Positions 1 through 11,547 of a DNA stretch of 64,000 bases are shown here, in pieces. The notes under the pieces are model-generated. The model saw only the letters and a program-made list of their open reading frames with translations, ran no database searches and was not told the DNA's origin. The stretch covers positions 1,488,001-1,552,000 of the forward strand of contig NC_089569.1 of the NCBI RefSeq assembly GCF_040115645.1. Reading direction: 5' to 3'. Each line of letters opens with the position of its first letter. The first letter of the stretch is position 1. The stretch is from Euwallacea fornicatus. Its lineage: Eukaryota; Arthropoda; Insecta; Coleoptera; Curculionidae. The position numbers and the translations under genes are program-made.

Positions 1-2738
1 ACTTCTTCCAAACACCAGAGGTCTCTCAAAACTCCATCGAACCTCCGACCAACGGAGTGGAGACTGAACAGAGGTAAGATCTGGGGAAATTTTTACCGGG
101 ACGCCTCGAACGAAGTTAGAAAATAACTGTATATATAACTAATAATGAACTGTGAATGCAGAATCGAGTTTCTCAGCTGAAAGCGCTTGAAAATGAAAGG
201 GCCTTAGTTGCTTAGTTAAGTGAATAGGTTTAGAATTTGCATTATTTTAAATGACGAGATATGCTGCGATTTTGCTAAGGTAAGAAAAACTATAAAACGT
301 TATACCCTTTAGTAGGTACCTCAAGTACCATTGTCCTCGCATCTCTTTTAGGAAATCCAAGGAATATTTACCGCCCAACTAAGACCCACCCTACATCCGT
401 CCAATTTAAGACCATGACAACTACTTTAACCCGTCTCAATTGTATATGTTGTATATTTAAAATTGTACATAAAATTCTTTTATAATTAGCTTTTTAATTT
501 GTAAAAAAATTAGAAGAATTCACAACTTGACTTGTAAAAATACATTGTGCGTAAGTATTAAATGATTCAAAATGAAGTTATAAATTTTTTATATCATGTT
601 AGTCGATTAATTTTATTTTCAATAAACCATTATCAATTCGAATGTTAAACTGGGTATAACATAATACCATAGAGCTATTTTAAGGGGCAATAGTGCTTCT
701 ACAAAATAATTTAAAAATGCTAACAGACGCATGATCAAACATTCACCATTTTCGATATACACAACGGCACATCTTTTCTCATATGTCTGGTTATTTTTGC
801 GTTAAATTTTTTAATCTCTTATCTTTAAGACTCCCTACTACAAAATGTCAAAATCGTTAATAGCTATATACAGGATGTTATGTTTTTTTGGGCCCTTTGA
901 ATTATTGAATGATTTTTTTTTAAACACCGTGTATGAATTCTGATTACAAATTTAAATTCCCCCTTCAATTCTTTAGCTGTTTGGTTTCTTGCAGTATTTT
1001 CATATGCTCTAGCATTTTCGTAGAATTCGAAAAAACATGTATCGATGCAAATTAAAAAGGACCCTTCTACATATTCCAGCCATTTTAATAATTTTGTCTC
1101 GATTTTTGACCTTTTACATTACAGAATATTTTTTTCGTAAAAAACAGCAAAATATAAGAAAGAATGCGAAACTTTGCTGCCTTGTACATATGTTGAAAAT
1201 GGCGCATTTTGGCCATAGACTTATTAGTATTTTTTTATAACTCTGAACGGTGTCAAGTTCGTTATGATTCAATGATTCTGTGGGCAGTTTTTCTCACACA
1301 CAATTTCCCATTGAGTAGTACACGCAAACCTTTACAGATACCCCCCAATTCCAACCTTAGACCCGAGCCCCGCGAACCAAAACGTTCAATGCGGAGTTAG
1401 AAGAAACGTGGTGGTTCCCCTGATTGTGGGCGGCCAAAACGTAGACGACGGTTTCTACCCTTGGTTAGCAGCCATGTTTACTGCCAGTGGGAGTGGGTAC
1501 CAGTATAAGTGCACTGCAAATTTGATCTCTGAAATGCATGTTGTTACTGGTAAGTTTGTGAGATGTGGACAGATTTGGGAATATTTAGACATTTACAGCT
1601 GCGCGTTGTGTGAGTTTCTTCAAGCTTCAAGTGGTACAAGTGGAAGACATTTTACTGGTGTTTGGGAGGAAGGATTTGAGGCACTGGGCTACGAGTAGTG
1701 CTGTGATCAGAGGGGCTTCTGCGATCAATACTAATCCGGAATTCGATGCTAACTCTGGTCACGGGGACATTTCTGTAAGTAATTGGCTGGGGTATTTTTC
1801 AAAAAGCTTTTAGATTATATGAAATTGGTCTTAGGTGATAACTCTAGATAGGCCCTTAAAGTTTTCCTCGACGATTCTGCCAATTTGTCTCTGGGAGGGA
1901 GACGATAATATTGACAACATAGTAGATCAAATAGGGACTGTAGTCGGATGGGGGGCTGATGAAGGTGAACTAATTATTATAAAATTTTATGTTATAGTTT
2001 TATAGCAATTTCGTTCAGTTCATGCAACTTAAAATTTATTAACGTAAAATTTTGGTAAAACTGATAACGTAGCGCGTCTTTGTCAATAGGCAACCAAGCG
2101 TGCATTAGTGCGAATTGAGCACAATATTGATCTGCCACCGTCAAATTTGACAACATAAAGAACCTTTTAAGTGCGCAAGATCGATAAAAATTTGAATTGA
2201 CTATAATAGCATACTTGTAAAAGTTGGATAAATAGTATTATGGAAATTTTAGCAAAATTTAACTACAATTCTTGCAAATCACAATATTAAATTTAATAGG
2301 TGTTTTCGGAATACAACCAGCAAATAATTCAATGCACTTTCAGGTGCTCAGGCATCAGGCAAACAAAGCATCAGCATGGCAAAATCAGTGGACATTCCCA
2401 TAGTGTCCAAGGACAGTTGTCTCTTTTCAAATTTCACTTTCTTTCATCTAACATCTGAAAATACCTTCTGCGCAGGTATCTGGTGATTGTGTTCACAGGG
2501 AAATTTATTGATTTGCCTTGCTTTAGGTTTGAGAGATGGAAAATCTGGAGTATGCGTAGGGGACTCAGGAGCAGGATTTTTCTTGCAACGCAATGGAAAG
2601 TTTTACCTCAGAGGTTTAGCCTCGTTGATCTTAACTGAGAAGGGAAAGTGTGATGTTACGAATTATATGATCTTTTCTGATGCCGGCAAGCTGCGAGAAT
2701 GGATCAGTAATATTATGAGTATGAGGATAAAAAAATGA
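1..2738 (+). CDS. gd-like S1 serine protease homologue, 5' end missing (partial)
   Basis: Six joined exons in one frame: 1-73, 1338-1549, 1599-1774, 1835-1964, 2344-2475 and 2527-2738 (about 310 residues plus stop). The upstream part lies off the left edge. A Pro-rich linker leads to a Cys-containing pre-domain segment (VQCGV), then the protease start PLIVGG with FYPW. The catalytic Asp is in GDISVITLD and the Ser in GVCVGDSGAG. The position that should hold the catalytic His (TAAHC) reads TAARC across the 1549/1599 junction. GDSGAG instead of GDSGGP, and Gly where trypsins have Asp189, resemble the gastrulation-defective (gd) subgroup. If the Arg is real, the product is a non-catalytic homologue, probably secreted, acting as a cofactor or decoy. 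A polyadenylation signal AATAAA lies near 2839. The family call is firm; the gd-like subgroup is inference. Confidence 0.85.
74..1337. other. Large intron of the protease gene with a dispersed repeat
   Basis: A 1.26 kb intron between two linker exons; the donor gtaag is at 74 and the acceptor tttacag ends at 1337. It has no convincing coding content. About 640-1070 matches the region around 50325-50760 (see that repeat entry). Confidence 0.7.
640..1070 (+). repeat. Dispersed repeat copy 1 (partner near 50325-50760)
   Basis: Diverged same-strand copy of the segment at 50325-50760. Shared landmarks in the same order include a GGGGCAATRG block, AAAATGYCAAAATCGT, then TATACAGGATGTTAYGTTTT, a TTCAATTCTTTRGCT block, and TATCGATGCAAATTAA. 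No open frame is preserved between the copies, so this is probably an old non-coding transposon family. Confidence 0.6.
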
Positions 2739-3013
2739 GGATTATCAGGACCACATGTGCAAGAGAAATTTGTGAGACTGCTGGATCAAAAACTGAATAT
2801 TTAGGGTGTAGCAAATAGTGGGTCAATTGAGGGTTGTGAATAAAACCTTATAAGGGAGTAAAATATGTTTTTTTAAGAATTTTGAATTTTTATCAGTAAT
2901 GTTTGCAGTCTTTATATAGTAAGGTATATTTGCTATCAACATGTCCCAAGCCTATTCATATCAGCACTCTAAATTAAACATATTTACAGTAACTCTTTTT
3001 GCTATTAACTATC

Positions 3014-5406
3014 CTAAAACAATATTTTTATAAGCCAAACCAACAGCCACAATAGCACCATATAGCTTAAGACTTTAAGAGTTTGATGAACATAATATAG
3101 CTTCTTCCATCGAACTCTGGCTTTGTCCAGTGTGTCCAAAGGATCTTTCAACAAGTAAATTCTCATTCCCGTACAGTAAAACTTGTAACACTCCAGCCAG
3201 TCCATCTCCCTCAAATCGCTGAAAAACAACTTCCGGTCCTTTTCCTGCAGCTCATTCTGCACCCACAGCACATTGTCGGTCCTAATTTGCCACTCGTAAC
3301 TGACGAAATATGAAATGACATTCGAGAATTTATGGATCTTTTTATATATCGTCATCATTCTGCATAATACAGTAAAAAATCAATTCATTATTCTTAAAAA
3401 TTTAATTGAAATTTACTTAGGTTTCTGTCCAGTGCAGAATAAAACAGAATCCACCAAAATGGCCGGTAGAGTATGTAGCAGGAAAGTCATCAACAGGTAT
3501 ACGGGGTAGGACTTGTAGATTTCGAATATTAAGTACCATATTGCCTTGACGGAGGGATTCATCGACGCGTAATACTTGGAATAATCCATGGTGGTACCCC
3601 ATGTAATTGGAGATTCATTGGTGGAGCCATAATTGAAAACACGGATTTTGGAACCCTTGTAGGTTTGCAACCCTAGAATAGTTAAAGACATAAAGACAGC
3701 ACATAATTGATGGATGAAAGATACCATGGTGGAAGGTTTCAGCTACTTTCGCGGCGGTGACAATTAAGGAATTGACGCACATATCCACAGGTACTATATT
3801 GGCATTCACGTTTGGGTCACCATGCAATGTCCGTAAAAGCCCTACTCCAACCCCTGCGGCGACTCCTGTCGGACCGTAGAGATTGTTGACCCAGCCAGGA
3901 ATTGGTTCTTTGTAGGTAGAAATCACTGACGTTTTTTTTTTATGTTAATTTTGCACAGAATTAATTACCCATGTGTTAACTTACCTATCGCAGGTCTAAA
4001 TATCGCTACAGGCATATTCTCGAACTCCTGGCTTACAACGTTTTCTGCCACTTGTTTGGTGTACGTGTAGGTATTGGGGTATTTTCCTAATAATCTACAA
4101 AAAGTACGCGTTTCGTTATAGGGTAAGAGGTACGCGGATTAAAATTTGAAATGGCAACATGGCAGCATCATTTATTTGCCTGTCACCGTGCTCTTGGGCA
4201 AACACCATTATCAGTCGGATGAGCCTTTGACCGACGTTGCCAAACGTTTATATAAATATGCACTTACGTGACAAGTACAATTAAAGTTATTTTTCTGCTA
4301 CTTTATGAAAAATAGAACTTTCTTTTCTCATTCGAGGGGAAAAAGCAGCACTTTTGTGAACAACTATTTCACGCGTCCAGGTGCAAATTAAAATTTTACG
4401 ACCGGATTTCGCTTTTTTATGGCCATAAAAATCCCGCTAAATTTGTTTTCAATTATTAACCATTATTCAACAAACAGGATCACAAGAGCGACCCAACTTA
4501 GTGATAACTATAGTAATTAGTGCAATTTCATTGCCTTGCAGCGGTAAACAAGAAAATCGAGCTTTACGCCTTTGATACAAAAATGCTATTTCTTACTTCG
4601 GAGTCATCTCATCCAAAATGTCTGCTGGAACATTCTCGACCAATGAAATCAGTTTCCCAGGCTCTATTGCAGGCTCATAAACCTTTTCCTCTATGCAATG
4701 ATTTAGGCAATTGGCATATATCGTGGATATGTGCATTAATATTTTTAAGTTGCACATTTCTTTGGCGAGACGCAGCATGTCTCTAGTCGCCCTCACGTTG
4801 ATTGCAACCGCTTTGACCAGTTTCTCGTCAAACCTTACCGTTGCTGCCACATGAAACACTATGTTCACCTAGTAAAAAAAATAGAATTTTTTGGCAAAAG
4901 AAACATTTTTGTTGCTTACTTCCTCAATTAGCCTCTTCCGGTCCTCAGTACTCAACCCCAAACCTGGCAAAGCGCAGTCCCCCGCAATTATCACAATTTT
5001 ATGCCGAAATTCCGGACAGGCCTTCTTCATCAAATCAAATATCTCATCATCAAATAACTGGTTAGTTCGTTCTTCCAAGTCTCTGCCATTTTTGCTTCTG
5101 ATTAACAGGAACAAGGTGCTTATGGTCGGGCATGTGCGCAGAAGCTTTTCCATCAAAATTTTGCCTTAAAAATTGAGTTAAATCGGGTTCGAATGGCGAT
5201 CAGGAGTGTAAGTAGGTACCTAGAAATCCGGTAGAGCCGGTAATGAACACCTTGCCTTCATGGTAAAATTCTTGCACGGGGGTTAAATCTACCTTGTTGT
5301 CATAAGCAACAGGGGTGGGGGTGCCATACAAATTGTAAAAGCTGTTAATTGAAACATAGCTTTTATTGTTGTTGCTTGGAATCGTTGTGGAATCTAAAAT
5401 TCGCAT
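3014..5406 (-). CDS. Fatty acyl-CoA reductase (FAR), copy 1
   Basis: Seven coding exons (5220-5406, 4920-5164, 4597-4868, 3985-4094, 3725-3925, 3417-3672, 3014-3359) give 538 residues, normal for insect FARs. These enzymes reduce fatty acyl-CoA to fatty alcohol with NADPH, for wax, pheromone or cuticular lipid. The N-terminal Rossmann fold has the nucleotide loop FITGSTGFLG (about residues 53-62). FHVAATVRF and LMHISTIYAN are typical extended-SDR strands. The active site YxxxK is in NTYTYTKQVAENVV. IVPVDMCVNSLI precedes the C-terminal FAR_C domain. Two hydrophobic stretches, YLLMTFLLHTLPAILV and the C-terminal VLSYMVLLWLLVWLIKILF, suggest membrane association. The start at 5406 is the first Met in frame; a further upstream exon cannot be excluded. 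It lies on the opposite strand from a second FAR 27 kb away. Confidence 0.95.
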
Positions 5407-8400
5407 ACGTAAATTAGTTTACTACAGTTAAATAGGCAAAGAATTAATTACAAATAGGGCGATTCTTTGGGTACCGAACGTAACAGAACCCGAGGTAGGA
5501 GACGCCAAAATATGACTGTTGGATCCAACGTAACTTTACCGATCTAACATGGTTCAGAATTACAGGGTGTTAAAGGTTGAAATGTTATTTTCAAATTTCT
5601 TAATAACTTTACGTGTTTTCATAGCATCAACACCACTATGTCCAGATTTTGTAAGATGTCGAGTAAAAATGTTGATCAAACTTTTACACAGCTCCTAAAA
5701 AGCACTAATTACAATCCACCGCCTCGGTGTATTTGGTAATATTTTTTTACTAGCGCAACTAAGGTCAAGTTCCATTCAATATGATGCAAGAGCGTCTCTT
5801 CTTATGCAAAAAAAAAACTATTCTCGTTTAACACCGATATTTCTCTTGGTCTACGATATTTTCACCCATAAGCTAATTCGAGATATATATTTTTAAATGC
5901 TCAAAAATAATAGTTATTATATAACCAAGTATATATTATATAACCAAATGGCAATGCTTTACTCAGCTTTTGTTACTTTAGCTTGTCGGAATGAATAAAC
6001 TATTTGTGCGTTAGTCACTCTTAAGTAAAATATTGTAATTTAAATACAAAAATGTTAAGGCATAAACACTTTTCGTTTAGTGAGCTTTGCGATATGATTT
6101 GTGTTTTTGCTCTTATATAAAACTTATTCGTCATTTATTAATAACATTTCATTTCTTTTCAAGACTGAAAGATTAAATTTTCTAATTAATTTTAAAACGT
6201 TAATTAATCAAGGATTTGAAATGCTACGACACAAATCAGCCTAAAAACATCGTAACCGAAGACAGATACCTATCTACCTTATCGGCATTTAACAAAAATC
6301 GGCCCGCATTTACCTCGCCGCACCTTACCATACCTGGGTAAGTATAGGTGGGTTCGTGCAGCCAGCAACGCGATTCAATTGGACTTGTTACTTTTGAACA
6401 TGATGTTTCGCAAATGGCTGTTATTGGCGTAAGGTTCATATCCAAATGGGTTTTAATCCAAAACCCTGCCTAACAATAGATGTTCAATAACAAAACGTAG
6501 TAAGACTATAGTAACAATGTTATTTCGGCGATGTTCCAAGGAAAGGAACGAATGGAGCGTATCGCTTCTTGAGGACAATAGAACCACAAGGCAATAACTC
6601 AATAAAGAAAATAACAGGACGGAATACGCCGCATGATAGATAATCTGATAAAGATCAGATTTGAAGAATTATAAACAGCAGAATTTTAACGCTTTCTGAC
6701 CCTAAAGACATATCCCCGAGGACAGCTTCGGGCAGTCGAAAGTCGGTTTCTTAGGTACCTCGAGGTTTTTAGTGAGTAGGCGCTATGGAAAATTCCACCG
6801 TGTCGAGGCAAGACCAAACCGGGTGCCTATTGGAGGAAAATTTTCCTCGTGGAAAGCTGTATATTGTTTATTATCTTTTTGTAAAGCTGTTATCTGTAAG
6901 GGATTTCAACATTTTGCGCAACTTTGACAATAACGAAAACAGGAATTCATAAGAACCATAAAGACAAAAACTGTTAATAATGTAGGTCAAAGATATGTTC
7001 AAGACTAAACCCCCAAAGATGTATCGCTTGAACACAATGAAGCAATCCGTCAATCTGAATGGAATAATAACGATTTTTTTCTATTGAAATCACGGGTACC
7101 GGCGCTGCATTTAATGAGTGATGGTACACTTTAATGTCGCTTTAGCTGATTTTGGTCGTTCTGAAGGATCATGTTGTTTTAACATTGCTAATAAACCAGC
7201 CTTCATGGGGCCTTTAGCGCAATTCTTTAGGAGTTTTATTGAGTTTTTGGATAAATATCTAAAATTGAAGTTAACAAATGAATTAGTTGCAATAAATTGC
7301 TGTAACGTAAAATTCCAATGCGTTGCTTTGGACTGGTGTTCCATAAAAACTTGCAAAACTTACAGATAATTTTATACTTTCTGAACTTCAAGCTGCCCTT
7401 TAAACATGAAAAAAAAATTAAAATACTTACCGAAACCTTCAATAACCATTTCGTATGCTTTAAATGTCCTAGCAACTTCCACACAAAATTGAAAAACCCA
7501 GAATATAAAAAAGTCACAAGAGAATCTTCGAGCGGTTCCCAACAACTTATAACTAGGTCGCTATGATCGTATTGTCAATGAAGGTTTGCTTTGATACTGT
7601 GGTACCTCCTGTCACGTAGTGGTCATAAATAGAGAATTACATATGGACTGAACATATAATATTCAATGGAAAGGGAAAATTTGCATATATAAACATGATA
7701 GGTATAGTTTTGTATTTTATTGGACACTGCACTATGTATTTAAAAATTAATTGTGATTATGTATTAATTATATGTTAACGAAATACAGTAAAACACCGTT
7801 AATCCAGATCAATTAAATCCGATTCGATCCGGAGTTCCGAATCGTATGGATTTTGGAGTCATATTAAAATAATGTGTAATGAAAGGTAAAATGATGGCAA
7901 ATTATATGGTTTAAGCGTATGTTATAGGTTCATATAAAATGTATATAAAAAAAATTCAGAAATTTTTGATCGGCGAATACATTTATATCTAACCACCATT
8001 GCGCTCTGGCTAAGCATTCCAAGTGCAATAATGCTATTTATTTTGATGTTGTTTTCCTCTTCCCATCGAATTCACGCCGAGACACATTTAATAGCTTTTT
8101 CATGCTTCATCCTTGGTACATCTATGGAAACTTCACGATTGGGATAACCGCACGCGATATCGCTAATGCCATCCAATTGCATCCAATAGTACATAGTAAT
8201 CATCTCTAATGATTCAAAATACTTATACGAAAATATTCAAAAAGGTTAATATACTCAACTTAGTTCATTGCTTGTTTAATCAAGTCTGGGAAAATGCCAT
8301 TCATTAAATTACACATTCATTTTATTATGTGGTGCGTTGACTTTAAATCAATAACTGTAATGTTAAACTTCCTGCACATGGATCATAGAATTAACATAAA

Positions 8401-8739
8401 AAAAATAATAATGGTAATGGATTGAACAAAGATACCAGCACCATATCGTTACAGAAAAGTCTTTAAAAGCACTAATTGTAATTTTTCAATATTACAATTA
8501 AAAATTTTAAATGGCTCCTTTAAACATGCATCTTGATGACGACGCGGATACAATGCTTTAAAACATAGTTGGCATAAGAAGCGTCAGGTGTCAGTCAAAT
8601 ATAAGTGGTGTGTTTTGACATTTTATTGTCAACGGACATAAGATGTAAACAAAAGGACGGTTAAATCGAAACTTTAAATTCACGTATAGTTTAGTTCCTC
8701 ACATTAAAATACTCTTAAAAGAAATCTCCAACAGTTAAA
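5407..8739. other. Intergenic, 3.3 kb, no convincing gene
   Basis: AT-rich sequence between the divergent FAR copy 1 and the KEN-motif gene. Short open stretches on both strands near 7111-7566 overlap each other and match nothing I recognise. A single-ended CAGGGTGTTAAAGG stretch near 5563 and a pogo-like end near 7786 hint at decayed transposons. Confidence 0.6.
7786..7862. mobile_element. Possible end of a pogo/Tigger-type element
   Basis: TACAGTAAAACACCGTTAAT followed by runs of TCCGATTCGATCCGGAGTTC looks like the terminal inverted repeat of pogo/Tigger DNA transposons (CAGTAAAACCTCGTTAATCC type). No partner end was seen nearby, so this is a remnant at most. Confidence 0.3.
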
Positions 8740-9329
8740 ATGAGTTGTAAGACTGAATCATTCAGATTTCAGAGAACCACTTCTCAAAACTCCTCAGGTA
8801 ATTTCAATTTGTCATGGACTTGTTATGCACCACTATTTTGATACTCTAGGTTCCTCCACTAGAAGTAATGGTCAAGAACACTGCCGTAAAAGACTGAAAG
8901 ATAAATTCGATGAGTGCAGCAAGCATAATCCAGAAAGATGTGAAGAAGATGGGAATGTACTATCTGTGTTAAATCTCACTGAGACAAGACGGTACTTTAG
9001 AAATGGAGCTGAAAGACTTTCGAGGACGTTCCATAATGTGAGAGTTACCTTGGGGACTTTATCACAAGTAAGTTAAATGCCTATAATTAGAATTTTTTAA
9101 CATATGAAATGTGTAGCGTTTCAAAACTTCAACTAAACGTCGTCAGATTCTGGAAGAAGGGCCTATGACGCCTAATCCCAACACTCAAACGCCTTTTACA
9201 ATGTCTAAACAAGTTCTAGGGAGGACTCCCACTAAAATGTACAGCCCTTTCGGGATTGATAGTCCTTATAATCCTACTACTATTGATAAAGAGAATGTGC
9301 CAATGTCTTTCAGTATATTGAAGAAATGA
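8740..9329 (+). CDS. Small basic protein with a KEN box, function unknown
   Basis: Three exons (8740-8797, 8850-9067, 9117-9329) join in phase to 162 residues. I do not recognise the family. The middle holds a conserved-looking block, FRNGAERLSRTFHNVRVTLG followed by TLSQ and then RFKTSTKRRQ. The C-terminal third is rich in Thr-Pro and Ser-Pro (PMTPNPNTQTP, GRTPTKMYSPFG). It ends with a DKENVP motif, a classic APC/C KEN degron, and SFSILKK. KEN plus proline-directed sites suggests a mitotically regulated protein degraded after anaphase; that is inference from motifs. A loose likeness to vertebrate PIMREG/FAM64A is possible but unproven. The start ATG at 8740 has A at -3. It converges with Gos28, whose stop is 338 bp away. 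Confidence 0.85.
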
Positions 9330-9666
9330 CAAACATGAAGATTCGTGAACGATTTTCGACTATATTAATGTATTGTGAAGCATCATTAGATATGATATTA
9401 ACATAGTATTATGTCAATAAGATTACCAGTATTACTCATTTTTCAATTTTGTACCAGACATTAGTATTAAAGTGCAAATTATTTTTTAATTAAGTAACAT
9501 CCCTTAAACAATTAGGAAAGTAATAATTTATTGATTTAAACCACCATTTTACATAATAAATTCAACTTAATTATTAACAGTCAATAAACATTGTATACAA
9601 ATGGAAATTCCAATAAAAATATATCTTCCAAGTAAATACACTTACCATAAAAATAAGTGAAAAACT

Positions 9667-10645
9667 TCAGCCAAACATATACAAAAGCATAAGCAAAGTG
9701 CAGAAAGCTACAACTAAACCTATAATAACAGAGTCACGTCTCTTTCTCAGATTTATCCTATTTATAACACTGTTAATTATTGGATACTTATTTGAAATGT
9801 CATTAAATCTTGTCTGCAACCTTTTTAATGTCTGTCTTTGCGAAGTTAGGTGTTCCCTGGTCTCCACAGCTATGGCAATTTGCTCATTCACCAAATGATC
9901 AGAGCTAAAAAAACGTATGTACAACTATAGAAAAACTTCTCTAAATCAGTGAGGAATTACTTATGAATATGTTGAGTCTCCTTTAGATACATGTCGCGTC
10001 TATTATTAATACCATCAGCCCTAAAAGTACCATCACCTCGTAGCAAGTCCTCCCTTTCTCGCCTGGTTTCATGTTGTGAGTTAGTTTTCCTGAAATCTCT
10101 TGCTAAATCAGCCAATATTTCCCTGTGCCTTTGAATAGTGTGAAGCATGGCTGCCCCAGATACTGGTTGCTCAGAGAGTCTTTCATTAACGAGAGTCAGC
10201 TAACAATGGTAACATTTTTGCCGGATGCATTTCTTAACACCATATATTACCTTATTCAATAAATCTTCAATCTCCACAGACATTACTTCAAACGTGTCCT
10301 CCCCAGATAACAGGGGGACCGTGTCACTGTGGCTTCCAGCATGGGGCGTTTTAATCCCTGCCTCCAATTTACTAAACGCCACCAGTTTCAGATCAATTTC
10401 ATTCTCTAGCTGCCTTGCCTGCTTTCGGAGATCTGTAAGTATGTTTGTGGGTTTATGACGGTGTTATATTTAAAAGATGAAGATGCTCAGTGGCATTTTT
10501 TTCTAATTAATGATTCAAATGATATGAGTATACTAGCATGAAATGGTACTCAAATAGATCGTACCTGGAGTTTGAAACTCATGGTTGCGGTACTAATCGA
10601 CTCTTAATACATAAAATTACCTGTATATGATAGAGCCGTGGCCAT
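9667..10645 (-). CDS. Gos28: Golgi SNAP receptor complex member 1 (GOSR1/GS28)
   Basis: Four exons (10621-10645, 10251-10432, 9961-10199, 9667-9904) encode 227 residues, close to the roughly 230-250 usual for GS28. It is a Qb-SNARE of cis-Golgi membranes for ER-to-Golgi and intra-Golgi fusion. The N-terminus MATALSYTDLRKQARQLENE opens the regulatory helices. A middle helical region follows (AMLHTIQRHREILADLARDF). The SNARE helix runs from about EQIAIAVETREHLTSQRQ to NDISNKYPIINSVINRI. A single C-terminal anchor RDSVIIGLVVAFCTLLMLLY ends MFG. The first exon has only 25 coding bases and was found by phase: its donor leaves one base that completes Asp of DLRKQ. Its start is about 900 bp from the AdipoR start on the opposite strand, suggesting a shared promoter region. 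Confidence 0.95.
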
Positions 10646-11253
10646 ATTTCTGAACAGCTAGTTTGATTTAATGAAACAAGTTTTCGTTCACAGAATGATA
10701 CGATTCCTAGACATTTATTTACACTTTTACATGGACGTCAACAAAGCGGGCGAGGACACGCAAAAGCAAAAATTAGTTGATTTTGAAGTTTGAGTAAAAT
10801 TGTCGTGCACTTAGAGCAGAAACAGTGAAATCAATGAAAATCAAGTATCGAAATTGGGAGCTTTTGCCTTAGTTTATGATATGATTGTTAATGGAAATGT
10901 TCTTCTACACTACATCATGCTAAATTTTATCTAAAAATGTAGAAAAAAGAGCTGAAAAAACAAAAAAGTGGTAATCAACGGAGTAATTAGAGGGAACTGA
11001 ACTGATGCATCATTTGTCGCCGATCACATGATAAGCGTCAACTACATGACGCAATCACTTATTTTGACGTCGTTTTATCCATTTCCCTTCGTGTTTCTTC
11101 GACTTCACTTCATTCATTGAAAAATTGTCTAAATAAGTCGATATTAATTAAAAGAAACTCCAAATTGTGACTTGTGCCAGTATTGTGTAACACGAAACTT
11201 CGCACTTAGGAATACATTTCCGGGGCTGTCACATTGTTTGTGGTAAGCCAGAA
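10646..11253. promoter_or_regulatory. Putative bidirectional promoter and AdipoR 5' leader
   Basis: Region between the divergent Gos28 and AdipoR genes. A donor-like AAG|GTAAGT at about 11253 fits the end of a non-coding first AdipoR exon, and the matching acceptor CCATCAG ends at 11543 just before the start codon. No clear TATA box was seen. The promoter function is inferred from gene layout only. Confidence 0.45.
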
Positions 11254-11547
11254 GGTAAGTAAAAACCAGGAATCATGTACCAACAGTGTGTTTATCGAAT
11301 TTCTTTGCATGACAAGTTGATGTTACTTCAATTCTATGCCTTTGTGTTATGAATACTAGACTAGTTTATGCTGTGATAAGGGTACGCATCTATAGTACTG
11401 TTATCTCTAAAGGTTTTTATGTGCTTGATGCCTGGACATTTGACCTTTGTAATCAAAGGTGATAAAATAGCAAAAACGAAAATTGAAGGTAGTTTAAACT
11501 CGTCTACAGTATAGTGTTTTTAAAGTGTGGCTACCTCCATCAGGGCC

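Noticed and set aside
6236..6445. Minus-strand open frame of 69 residues
   Set aside because: No domain, no splice partners, no codon pattern; chance frame in intergenic DNA.
7111..7566. Overlapping open frames on both strands
   Set aside because: Each is short, mutually overlapping and without recognisable similarity or plausible exon borders.
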